A stretch of 14,014 nt of DNA from Amoebophrya sp. AT5.2 (lineage: Eukaryota; Sar; Dinophyceae; Syndiniales; Amoebophryaceae), in contig RXOD01005445.1 of assembly GCA_005223375.1 (NCBI GenBank), positions 1 through 14,014 of the forward strand, read 5' to 3'. A program made the position numbers and the translations under genes. This document shows positions 1 to 9,300 of this stretch, in pieces (position 1 is the stretch's first letter; each line of letters begins with the position of its first letter). The notes below the pieces were generated by a model. The model worked only from the letters and a program-made list of their open reading frames with translations, was not told the DNA's origin and did not search any database.

Positions 1-1165
1 AGTGGCGAACCGGCAGCCGCGCGTGCGCCGTCGGAGAAGTTGTCTGCGGTGGACGTTGCGCGGCGTGAATCTTCACCGCAGAGGGCAAACTCGTACCCGA
101 CGGCCGCCATTTCAACAGCTGTCACAGTGGCGCTCGCAGTCAATGAAGCGTCGGTCGGCGTTGATGGCGAGGCGTTTCACGGCAAGCAATCTCCTCTGTC
201 GCACGACGCAGGCGAGGGCGACCATCATGCACTTGCGTCTGGATTCGGAACAGCTAGCGGCGCTTCTCGAGCGCCTCCTCTTCCCCGAGCGACGTCGGTA
301 GATGTTCATCATCTTGGGACTGCAGCTGGCGGCGAAGTGGTGGCTTCCTCTGGTGCAGCTGGACATGGCCGCCATGAGGAACACTCGCGCGCGCACTCCT
401 TTCAAGATCGCTCTTCCGCGCGGGTGGAAGTTCTGCGGCACTGCGGCGCCCCCGCGTCCATGCTCATCGAGGGCGAATCCAGCTCGCAGAAAGCGTCTCC
501 ATCGGCCGCTCCAGCAGCGGGGAGATCTGCGTCGTGCAACGCCGCCGGCACTACTCTCGCCATCTACGATCCCCAATCCGTGCCCCAGGAGTCATGCGGC
601 AACATTATCGGCACCAGCGACAGCTTCCCGCCCATCGACGACTTCGAGCCTCCGCGTAGGGTAGGGATTTTCACTGAGAACGGTTCTGAAAGTTTCAGAT
701 ACCAGAGCACGCTACGAGAGAAGTTTGCCGAGAAAATTCGCCGCGCCGCAGATGGAGGTGGAATGAGCGGACAGCGACACCACGCTGCGCCCGCGGCTTC
801 GGGTGTAACGACGGGCGCGGGTCTCTTGCTCACGGATGCTGCTCGAGGCGCTGTTCCTCGCCACTCCATCGACCCCCGAGGAAGTTCCGCTGCAATGGGC
901 ACCGCACGTGCAGCGTCTTCGCCGCCATCGCAGACGCCACGCTCGCGACCCGGATTCTCAGAAGCACACTTGCGTCACCGCCAGCAACACGGCTGCGGGT
1001 CGGCTTCGGCGGAGCCAGCACCACCGGGGCAGCAGCTGCATGGGAAGGGGCAGGGGGTGGTAGGAGCTAGTAGTACAACCGCGCCAAGGACGGACGCAGC
1101 TCCTGGGCCCGATTCATCTGTTTTTCGTTCCGGCTTCTGTCAGCCGAGTCATGATCTGGCAGCAG
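1..1165 (+). CDS. Exon of the first gene (5' partial), low-complexity region
   Basis: Open in frame 1 throughout. It encodes a Ser/Ala/Gly/Arg-rich, probably disordered stretch of about 388 residues. Its proposed end is the donor AGCAG|GTACAC at 1165/1166. Beyond it the frame runs through AT-rich sequence to TAA TAA at 1237-1242, which fits an intron. Competing ORFs in other frames over the same bases are Arg-rich and look like shadows. Because the composition is low-complexity, coding is less certain here than in the next exon. The palindrome at 685-699 is read in frame as Ser-Glu-Ser-Phe-Arg. Confidence 0.5.
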
Positions 1166-4100
1166 GTACACACTACTTACACTTACTTGGACTTACTTAT
1201 CTGTATTTAGAAAATTGCATCACTCACGCGCAACCATAATAATTGCATCGTCATCGATCAAGAAGAAGGGCTGTATCGTCATCGACTGTACCTCATGGGA
1301 TTTCCACTGCGAACTGTTCTGAAAGTTTCAGACCCCAGCACGCAATCGATTCAGGTCTGCAAGCTCCTGCAGACCCGCGGGCAGGCCGCTCAACCGTACG
1401 CCAGCCAAACGCAGCAGGAGCGGAGTGCGGTGGGTACCTCGATTCTGAATCCGATGAGGATGTGGTCGAGGATCAGGAGGATGATCTGTTGGCCGACGAG
1501 CCTGTAGTCCGCCGGCGAGTAGTCCGACGTCGAGCGCAGATGCCTCCCCCGAGCGCAAGCGCGGTGGTCGATGCGCAGCTGCCTCCGGGGAAGAACGACG
1601 TCGAAGCGCTGCTGCCTCCCCCGAGCGCAAGTTCTAGCTCGGTGGTCGAAACGGAAGCGGAAGCGCAGCTGCCCTCGTCGAAGCGTAACTGCCTGCGCCG
1701 TCCTGACGCAGCTGCCTCCTCCGATGCTGCGGGATCCTCCTCCGCAAAACGCCGCAAAGCCTCTCCGGAGGACGGGAAGGCCCGCTTCTTCGTCGACCAG
1801 CACGACCACGAGCCCGAGGTGGTTCTGCAGACGCCGCAGCTGCTGATGGACTTGGTCGTGGTGCACATGTGGTGCCAGCTCCACCAAGTACACCTTGCAC
1901 TCGGCCTGCTTGTTTTGATCATCAAGTGGTTGTGGAAAAAGTGGGAGGGTGGCTTCATGCGCGTGATGCACTCCTTGTGGTTTTCGTTGAAGTGGTGGCT
2001 CAACTTAGAGCTGCCGCACTGGGAGGAACATCGATGGCTCACACTGCAGCCATTCGTGGCCGGCCTTTTGGAGCACGAAGACTACATCAAGACCAGCATT
2101 GTGGACGCCAATCTTTCTGCGAACCCGCAAGAGGAGAACAAGCAGCACTTCAAACGCGCTCGCAACTCCGTCGCGCAGTCGTGCTTCTGGACTTGGATCA
2201 AATCCCTTGCCGGTCCGCTACTTCTCTTGCACAAGGCTGGGTGCCGTTTCCAGGTCCTCACCAAGCTGGCGCACACGCGGGTGAAGGTGCTCGCGTACTG
2301 CGACCACTGTGCAAAGACCGCAGTGCACGCAGCGGAGTGGGAGAAGTCGGCGCACGGCTTTTTCCAGGCTTGCGGACATCGGTCCGACCTTGCCCGCATC
2401 GGACTCGTCATGCGAGTGACCATGTTCGCCTCCATGTTCGCTCGGCAGGCACCGCTTCGGTGCTTCCCATGGCTGAGCAACTTGCTGCTCTCCCGGGACG
2501 CAGCGCTCCGCTCCCGGGTCGCCAACCTCCTACTCAGCCTGGACATCGGAGTCCTGGACGAGCTGAGTATTTGGCTGCGCGCCAACTTTTTGGGAAGTTT
2601 GCTTGTTATTGCGTTAGGTGGAATTGCTGACGCCTTACTGCGGTCCGTCCTGTCTTCGTTTGCGTTCGCGAGCGTGCCAACCTCCCAGGGCACGGAAGGA
2701 AGCCACTCCGTGGGGTCTGCAGCCCGTGCAGCCTCGCACCAGCGCGCAGAAACAGAGCGAGTCGCGACTCGAGAAATGCTGCTTATGTCCGACCCCTTCC
2801 CCTCCTTCTGGCACTTTGCAGAAATTGACAACGTGATGCGGTCGGAGCAGGACAGACGTTTCAGCAGCTGCAAGTACGGCCGCTGGGGATCCGATCACTC
2901 GCTCCAAGCGATGCAGGAGGCGGGAGCAAGCCGCTTCATGTCGACGTCGTTTACGAAGGCGCAGCGGGAGGACGCCGCGATGGGGAAGGTATCGCTGCGC
3001 GATCCGGGTCTGAAACTTTCAGTTTCGTGCGCGAAGTTTGCACTGCCATCCGAGGCGGAGGCGTCGCCGGAAGCGAACACGGGCAGCGGTGTCGTCACCT
3101 GGTCTGGTCAATCCGAGACGCTTCGTCGCGCGCGCAAGATCGTCGCCGAGGAGAAGCGGTCCTGCGCCGCTACGCAAGCTTTCGTCGAAGGTCCCAAGCG
3201 TCTTCCGAAGGGCACAGCGCACATGCCTGCCGATGCCAGCGTCGAGGCGGAGGTTGCTGCGGGTCTTTCGGAGGAGAACTACGGCGATTTCGTGGACCTC
3301 GACGCCATGCAGCTTGTTCTCGGCGGTCTTATCAGGAGACATGTACCGCAGCCGCACAAAGCCGCACTCGAGCTGGCGGCGACCTCCACGAGCGCGAGCG
3401 GAGTACAGCAAGAGGCCTTCGTCTGCCCCCATGTCGTGCTCTTCGTAAAGCCGGGCAAGAACAAAAAGAACAGCCACATGCTGTCCGCTGCGTGTCCGAA
3501 ACTCAAGCCGGCTTCGCGCGATCTTCTCACGGCGGAGCAGCGGGCTGCGCCGAACTCGACGCTCGAGTATTTTCAGGTCGACTACCGGCAGCAGTGTTCG
3601 CTGTCTGGATTGGTGACGCTTTTTGCTGAGAAAAAGCAACAACCGCTGACGAGCCCTGTGCATATCGAGGTGGCGAGTGAATACGTAGTGGCCAGACACA
3701 CCCCGGAAACAGGACTGCTGATTCTCCACCTCCCGCTTAGCAACTGGAAAACTGTCGAGATCGTTCCGGCAAACGTCATCATGGCCCGGGCCCGGATGGA
3801 GCGCGAGGAGGGGGACGCTGTCGCCGGAGAGCGTCTCCGTGCTCCAGGGGCGAGGCAAGAACGGGCCGTTTACTCAACCAACTTTCGGGATTTCAACCTC
3901 GACTTGATGGTGCCGGAGCGGAAACGCATCCTGGACTTGCAGGACATCGCGATATACTTCGTGCCGACAACGAGATGCTGGATCGCTTCGATTCCGAAGT
4001 CCTGGAGGCCGCAGCGTGCCGTCGCAGCGGAGAACGCGCCGACGCTCGAGAAACGGAAGTGCTTCGGTCGCGCCGCGGTGAAGGCCGCAGGGAATGGAGA

Positions 4101-4374
4101 TGGTGTGCTGTTCGGAACGACGCTGCCCAACATCGCGGTCGCCCGGAAGCTGGTGGTTGAGGACGTCTGCACGGCCTTGGGACTGGACATGAACGGGAAA
4201 GCTGCTGGGCTGAAGGACGACGCGCAGGCCGATGCCGAGATGAAGAAGTTCCTGGTCGCCCGCGCAGCGGAGCAGGAGCCGCAGCAAGTGTCGAAGAAGC
4301 GGAAGAGGAAGGAAGCCAAGTCCGACTCTTCGGACGTTTCGAGTGAGTCTTCGTGTTCGGACTTGGAGTACTAG
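1..4374 (+). CDS. Large nuclear-type protein, 5' partial, one intron; faint hAT-transposase-like segment
   Basis: Frame 1 is open from the first base, so the start codon lies outside the window. Proposed exons are 1-1165 and 1373-4374, joined in phase 1; the visible part is about 1,388 residues ending at TAG 4372-4374. In order: a Ser/Ala/Gly/Pro-rich low-complexity region (bases 1-1165); an acidic then Arg-rich stretch (about 1436-1540); a Trp/Leu-rich segment with a C-x2-H motif (1873-1884) and an H-R-W motif (2029-2037); a mixed, globular-looking C-terminal half; and a basic cluster KKRKRK (about 4293-4310) followed by a Ser/Asp/Glu tail, which suggests nuclear location. In hAT transposases a C-x2-H motif followed by an R-W-x-S/T-L motif is typical, but the acidic catalytic residues expected upstream are not seen, so this would be a divergent, domesticated or decayed relative. 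I do not otherwise recognise the protein. Frame openness over 1,000 codons makes coding secure; the function is not. Confidence 0.7.
685..699 (+). repeat. 15-bp palindrome TCTGAAAGTTTCAGA, perfect copy 1
   Basis: Seven-base arms flank a central G. It lies in the coding frame of the first gene (Ser-Glu-Ser-Phe-Arg). Its flanks resemble those of copy 2: GAAC before, then CCAG and CACGC after. Confidence 0.95.
1166..1372 (+). other. Intron of the first gene, carrying the 15-bp palindrome
   Basis: This is 207 bp, GT-AG and phase 1 on both sides. It contains the in-frame stops TAA TAA (1237-1242) that separate two ORFs lying in the same frame, so splicing is the simplest explanation. GCAG ends the upstream exon (1162-1165) and is repeated at the intron end (1369-1372). 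A second acceptor at 1353-1354 is also phase 1 and would lengthen the next exon by 18 bases. A perfect palindrome copy sits at 1318-1332. Confidence 0.45.
1318..1332 (+). repeat. 15-bp palindrome, perfect copy 2
   Basis: This copy is identical to copy 1, in the same orientation (central G on +) and in the same codon register, but it lies inside the proposed intron of the first gene. Confidence 0.95.
1373..4374 (+). CDS. Main exon of the first gene with C-x2-H, H-R-W and C-terminal basic cluster
   Basis: About 1,000 codons are open without interruption, with mostly G/C third positions. The early part carries an acidic run near 1450-1490, then Arg-rich VVRRR repeats, then a near-repeat of the peptide PPPSAS. 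The Trp/Leu-rich stretch at 1830-2110 has the C-x2-H and H-R-W motifs. Cys and His recur at 2299-2320 and 2368-2380, which could bind metal; that is inference. The stretch 3500-3780 looks like a beta-rich domain I cannot name. It ends in KKRKRK and a Ser/Asp/Glu tail, a common design of nuclear proteins. A variant palindrome at 3009-3022 is translated as part of the protein. Confidence 0.75.
1541..1671 (+). repeat. Imperfect internal duplication in the first gene
   Basis: Two units begin with TGCCTCCCCCGAGCGCAAG (1541-1559 and 1613-1631). Each continues with CGGTGGTCGA and then GCGCAGCTG. The second unit is longer by a short insertion, which encodes extra Ser and Glu/Ala residues. It is read in the same frame, so it is an in-frame expansion of a disordered segment. 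Confidence 0.7.
3009..3022 (-). repeat. Palindrome variant (14 of 15) inside coding sequence
   Basis: TCTGAAACTTTCAG followed by T; central C on +, so opposite orientation to the five perfect copies. It is translated within the long exon. Confidence 0.85.
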
Positions 4375-4484
4375 TTGTGCGGCAAGCGTCCGCGTCGGTG
4401 TGCGCGTGGTCTCGGGGCGGCGACCTGGCGGCAGAATGAAGCGTCGCTGGTACTTCGTCAATACTCAGTAGCTGTATACACACG

Positions 4485-4499
4485 TCTGAAAGTTTCAGA
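4485..4499 (+). repeat. 15-bp palindrome, perfect copy 3
   Basis: TCTGAAAGTTTCAGA lies 111 bp after the stop codon of the first gene, in DNA with no supported gene. It could lie in that gene's 3' UTR. Confidence 0.95.
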
Positions 4500-4850
4500 A
4501 ACTCGAGACTATCTCGCATTGTGTACTTATCTCGATAGCCATCTGCTGCATCAGTAGTTTTTGCGTAGACTCATCGAAATTTAAGTCACAAGCTCGTGCT
4601 GCGAGCCGCAAACTTTCTCGGGCTATGACTGGTACCTCCGCACGTTCAAACAGCTCCGGTTTCGTTTTCGGCAAGGTTTGGGCTTCACTTCGTCCCGCTG
4701 TCGCAGTGAGCTTCTGCTCTTGGAAACGGGGAGGCCGCGGCGAATTCGTGTCGCGCATGAGACTTCAAAGGCTGGGACAGTGCCAAAAACAACGCGTCGC
4801 GACTGGCCGCGAAGCATCAAGCAGCACGTCTTCAGCACGTTCGTAGGAGC

Positions 4851-4884
4851 GTCGTCGTCGTTCTTCGTCGTTCTTCGTCGTCGT
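4851..4884 (+). repeat. GTC/TTC trinucleotide microsatellite
   Basis: GTCGTCGTCG is followed by two TTCTTCGTCG units and TCGTT. It is a simple pyrimidine-rich trinucleotide repeat with no coding context. Confidence 0.85.
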
Positions 4885-5099
4885 TAATTGACGTAGATTG
4901 CAAGGTGGGTTTGACGTCGGCGGCGCTGTAAATTTAATCATGGCGAGCAGTGTCAGAAGCTGAAAAGTACGTACGGACTTCACGAACTCCGGTCCAGTAT
5001 AGACCTTATCTACTGTGTTTTTTTTCCTTCAGCTCGCCTCAGGATGACAAGATCGCTCGGTCCTGGGGAGGACATGGCAAGTAGTGAGAAAGTGCGGCC

Positions 5100-5114
5100 T
5101 CTGATTCTTTCAGA
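5100..5114 (-). repeat. Palindrome variant (13 of 15), intergenic
   Basis: TCTGATTCTTTCAGA; its reverse complement differs from the consensus at two adjacent bases, and those changes keep only part of the dyad. Confidence 0.6.
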
Positions 5115-5222
5115 GAATTCCTAATGGTTTTGAAGTAAAAGTAGAAATTTTCAGATTCAGCACAAGAGTTCCAGTGTCTATTCTGAAAAATCAAAGAACT
5201 ACCTCAAAAGTAGTAGTAAATA

Positions 5223-5237
5223 TCTGCAAGTTTCAGA
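5223..5237 (+). repeat. Palindrome variant (14 of 15), intergenic
   Basis: TCTGCAAGTTTCAGA, one base (A to C) from the consensus, in an AT-richer stretch that also holds partial matches near 5150 and 5181. Confidence 0.7.
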
Positions 5238-5516
5238 ATAGTGCCTTTTCGAAAAGCTAGGCGGAGCGCTCGCAGCTCGCTTCCAAACTGCCTCCGCGCC
5301 ACACGTGAGCAGGCCCAGAGCTGGTCTGGTCGGCCCGAAGGTCGCTCTCGCACTCGGTTGGGGCGGCGACTTTTTGCCGTGCAGGCTGGTCCACGACGTG
5401 AAGCGCTGGAGTAATGAAGCCGTGAGCGGCCACTTCATGTCACTGGGAGCGTCGGCGCAGCAAGGCTTTTTTTTTCCGTGCGCCATGCAACGACGTCTGA
5501 TGATCATGAGCACTAC

Positions 5517-5533
5517 TTTTTTTTTTCAGCTCG
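5517..5533 (+). promoter_or_regulatory. Poly-T tract ending in CAGCTCG, possible 3' splice or trans-splice acceptor
   Basis: A run of ten T precedes CAG|CTCG. A similar site (eight T, then CCTTCAGCTCG) lies at about 5017-5036. In lineages that trans-splice a leader onto mRNAs, such a tract plus AG upstream of an ORF marks the acceptor. Here it precedes the ATG of the second gene by about 400 bp. No RNA evidence can be read from sequence. Confidence 0.25.
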
Positions 5534-5937
5534 GCCGGTGCGTTTTTTTTTCGCTCCTCGAGAGCGCTACGACAACGTGTGAGACAGGTAAGACTGCAGC
5601 TAGAAAGACCGCCACCTGCATAATCTAAAGGCTTCCGCCTATCCACCACCCTACTCATACAAAGACCTGTACTCCTGCTCGTGCCATCTGAGTCTTACAA
5701 TCCACACGTCTAGGGAGATAAAAACGTCAGCACTAGTTGTCGTCGTTCAACTTTCTCACACCTCGCGTGGACCCAAATTCTCGCCTCCGTCGCCGGAAGG
5801 TTCAAGTCGATCGTCTCGCTCGCCGAGTACACTTTCAGCCACAACACCGCCTCGTACGCGCTTCGTCGCATCGACAAGTTCACCGCCAACAACCCGAAAG
5901 TACGATCTGGGCAACCACCTGTCGCACTTCCGCAACC

Positions 5938-6336
5938 ATGAACGCCTCGAACTTGAACATGAACATCGGCGCCACCGCCGCCAACAACGCCACCACTGCG
6001 GTCGCGCAGGCTGCGCGCGAGGCGCAGGAACAGATGACGATCAACGACTTGAAAGAGCTGCTGAACCAGCTGAACCTCGCGCAAATCAATAAGAACCAGT
6101 TCTTCGACGCCGTCAAAACGATGTGCGTCGTGCAGGACGTCAAGCTGGTGGAGCTCGACGACTTGAAGCGGATGGAGGACTGCTCGCTCAACGAACTCCG
6201 TGCGGCGGGCCACGTCGGGGGCCTCTACGCCCTGATGGTTGGCCAGCGCTGGGTGACGTCGGAAGGTAAGTGGCTCACTCCCTCTGATACGTGGCTGATT
6301 GATTCGGTCGCCAGGAAGCTCGCGACCGACGAGAAG
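5938..6336 (+). CDS. Exon 1 of the second gene
   Basis: It starts at ATG 5938 (context CAACCATGAAC). The first 25 residues are rich in Asn, Ala and Met; then comes a helical, Leu/Asp/Lys-rich segment. The frame is also open upstream to 5737, but that part is Arg/His-rich and looks untranslated. The end at 6336 uses donor GAGAAG|GTCC. The alternative is the consensus-like donor GAAG|GTAAGT at 6265/6266, joining in phase 1 to an exon starting at 6991. I prefer 6336 because the following 24 codons read as ordinary protein and because AGAAG is repeated at both ends of the resulting intron. Confidence 0.55.
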
Positions 6337-9300
6337 GTCCGCCGCAGGCAACAGAGCAAAGCGATGCGAAAGCACTGCTGAGCAGGCTCGGAACCACCTT
6401 CATATTCGGTCTTCGTCATCTTCAATCATCGAGCTCAAGGTCGTGAAGTTGTCGCTGTAAACATGCATAGTGGTATCAGCGTGTACATGTATGACGGAGC
6501 CGGGGGCGCCGGTCGGGTCGGGTCGAGCGAGTGGCTGTGGAGCTAGACGCACTGTCATTCCCTGCTCCTGTTCTATCATCTTCGTCTTTTCCGTATCCTC
6601 CACTTCGTCGGCGACGGTGCTGTCACCGATTTAGATTTCTACTCTGCAACTCTGCACAGCAGGGGCTGGAGCAAGTGCAAGTGCATGCGCAAGACCTAAA
6701 ACTAGGAGGAAGGCACCGCCCCCGCCGCCCCCGCTCTCGATATCGTTTGCTTCCACTTACCCTTACCCTTTCACCTCCTCACACACTCGCCCACGAGCAG
6801 GAGCCGCAGGCTACGAAGACTAGTTTCGTGATTGTGAGTGTGATGGTGGGGCCATTAGAGAGTATGTTGAGCCGCAAGGCGCAGTGGGGCCCTAGCTACG
6901 AACGAGCGCCACCGCCACTCTATCCTTGCCCAGGCTACTGGAGCTAATTCTGAAACTTTCATAATCGACGACCCAATCAATCCTCTACAGCCTTTGCTTG
7001 CTACCAGAAGACCAACGGAAAGTACGGCGTGCTGTCCGGGAATCACAGCCGCAAGGCTTTGCAGTTGTACGCCGCGAAGCACGGGTGGGACAAGGCGACG
7101 CAGTTCAGAATCCATGTACAGCTTTTATTTTGTAGTGATAGTTTTACGCATGCCCTTACTCCCACTACGGCTCGCACTCCCGATCTATCACTACCTCTCG
7201 CTAACGCGAACGGGGCCCAAGTACTACCGACTCGGACTCGCACTCCCGATCGGCGATCGCGATCTACATCTAGATCGATAACCATAACGATAACTGCCTC
7301 CAGTCTCTCCATAGCTCTAACTACTTGCGCCTCTGCCTCCCGTCGATAAATATAAAAAACAAATACACTATCACTACAGTTCTACGTTCTCTCCGAGATA
7401 CTGGGTAGGCCGGAGCTGGAGGAGGTGGCCCGCAAGTTCGTCACGATCGCCAACGGGGGCAGGAAGGCGATGAAGCAGACTTGGGTCGAGAAATTTGAGG
7501 AGCTGCCCGGGTACCAGCAATCTATCGTAAATAGTCGTGTCCCGCCGGCACTAAGGTGGACACTCCCGCGTGCACCTGGCAACCGCCCGCATGTCATAAG
7601 ACATGATGATAACACACGGTTCCAATTCTACAATAGACAGGCCCGTATCCACGAGCTCAACCGGCTGCGCCGGGATAGGGAGGGCTTGCGGTGGTCCGTG
7701 CAGCTGTCGCAGGGGGAGCCCGAGCCAGAGCTGTCACCGGGCAATAGTAGGTCCTTCGTAATCCCACCCGTAGAGCCGCACGATCTGCCCATGGGGTCGG
7801 CTACGTGCTCGTGGATCGATATTACTCGGAAGGAATACCGAGCGGTGGCAGCCTACTACTCGTTCATGTATGAGCGAGGATATGACTTCGCAATGAAGAA
7901 CAAGGACGACGCCTTACTATTTTACTTCAGCTTCACTCTCAGTCCGCTCGACGGGGAAAATCTAGTCAAGCACAACCACTTCGCGCACTACGTAGAGGTT
8001 TACTGCCCAGGACTCCAGACGATAGCTCGACGAATTATGCAGTTGCCAGGCCTGCATCAGTGTGTGCTCGAGCGACACATGATGCTGGCGCAGGCGGCGC
8101 TGTCAGAGGACCGCTACAGTGAGGGGGTCCCGCGCGCGCTGGATGATTTTCGCTCCGTTGTTTCATTTGGAACGGGCGCACACACTGGATCGCACTTGGA
8201 AGAAATTTGAGATTGAAATCATCACTCGAGACGGGCGCACTGACTTGCTTTGCTATCACAGAAACAAAAAGTGAATCTTTCAGAATTAGAATTTCAGTTT
8301 CTTATGGGACGTCGAAATGAATTCGGCCCCCAGTTCAATATATTCTTTCAGCTGCTCCAGTTTTTTGTGTCCGGAGTATGCTGCTATTGCCTTTAATGGC
8401 ACCAGTTCCTGGTGAAGGTGTGTACAAAACGATCTCCGTGGTGTATGTGTTCGTATGTCACCGGCCCTGCACGATGAAGCGTCGATGGGTTTAAAGTTCT
8501 TCCTCGCCTTTCGAACAACTTTGGCGTACGCCTCGTAGCCCCGGCTGGCGTCATTTTCCTTGAAAGGAAAAAGATTGCCAGCCGGTTGCTGCGATCGGCG
8601 CTGAAGTTCTTCGATTGCAGTGGTGAAGAACTCCATTGTATCCCGCTCCATCGTGCACGTGAGCCAGGTGAGACGGCCACGTGTCACGTTTGTCGCCTTC
8701 TTCTTGTGGATCAATTTCGCATCTCCGATCCGGATGCGAGCTTGACACTTTTGTGGTTCAAGCTCGATGTCACGGAACCGGAGCATGCGAACATCGATTC
8801 CTCGGCGACCCGTCACCATCGCTAGACTCCATTTTAAACGGGCACGTAGGCCCCCCAGGACTTTGCCGCCAGCTTTAGCCTTGGCGTCTCCCTTCTTAGA
8901 TTTTCCTTGCTGCTTCTTTGCCGTCCCGGAGCCGGAGATCGTTTTCTGTAGATGAATCGCAAACCGGCGGGAGTCCCTAATTGTGAGGATCCCTGCCCTC
9001 ACGGCTTCGTCTTCCCGTAGGACGCTCGATGGCATTTTAGTCAAAGTCCTGTGCTACCGCTAGCGCTACAGCCTAGTCTACACGCGGCCGAATGAAAATG
9101 AAGTAAAGAGTAAGTGCGCCCGAAACCAATACCGAATGAAGATTAATTTTAAGTAAGAGCAGCTCCAGCTGCAGCTCGAGCCTCGATGTAGAAGAGCCTG
9201 CCACTTTCACTTCAGGTTGGATACCAAGTTCAAGGAGCTCGAGGCCACCACGCGGGGAGCGGAGACCACGCGCGAAGTCTATCTGCGCGTATCACCGCAC

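Larger units (their letters stand above)
4375..5937. other. Intergenic region, no supported gene
   Basis: About 1.56 kb between the stop of the first gene and the proposed ATG of the second. The small ORFs here (for example 4625-4846 and 5305-5628) have low-complexity or poly-Phe translations and no recognisable family. It holds three palindrome copies or variants, a GTC/TTC microsatellite (4851-4884), T-runs, and two poly-T tracts running into CAGCTCG (about 5017-5036 and 5517-5533). A TATA-like GATAAAAAC lies at 5717-5725, about 215 bp before the ATG; I give it little weight. The 3' UTR of the first gene and the promoter and 5' UTR of the second are presumably here. No AATAAA signal is evident right after 4374. 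Confidence 0.6.
7511..9215 (+). mobile_element. Intron 3 of the second gene, probable host of a tyrosine-recombinase element
   Basis: About 1.7 kb between exons 3 and 4. It holds a + ORF (to 8210) and a convergent minus-strand tyrosine recombinase (8286-9035), both with more A/T-ending codons than the exons around them. The 75 bp between the two stops includes TGAATCTTTCAGAA (8272-8285), directly outside the recombinase stop and identical to 13674-13687. The exact element ends are not visible: I found no convincing long terminal repeats at the intron borders. Cryptons and related eukaryotic YR elements often lack target duplications, which would fit. Confidence 0.5.

Noticed and set aside
112..576. 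Minus-strand 154-codon ORF opposite the first exon
   Set aside because: Arg/Ser-rich translation of a GC-rich antisense frame; the + frame stays open much longer and joins the 1,000-codon exon.
3019..3858. Minus-strand 279-codon ORF opposite the long exon
   Set aside because: Typical antisense shadow of a GC-biased coding region; Arg-rich, with no family features.
5305..5628. 107-codon ORF in the intergenic region
   Set aside because: Runs through T-runs as poly-Phe, has no bias continuity and no recognisable domain.
6266..6318. Possible 48-53 bp mini-intron starting GTAAGT and ending near GCCAGGAAG
   Set aside because: Removing it shifts the reading frame relative to the coding-looking sequence that follows.
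6297..6982. 16-bp inverted repeat with 14 matches (6297-6312 and 6967-6982) around intron 1
   Set aside because: Such a match is only mildly unlikely by chance over 700 bp, and the left arm lies in the preferred exon 1.
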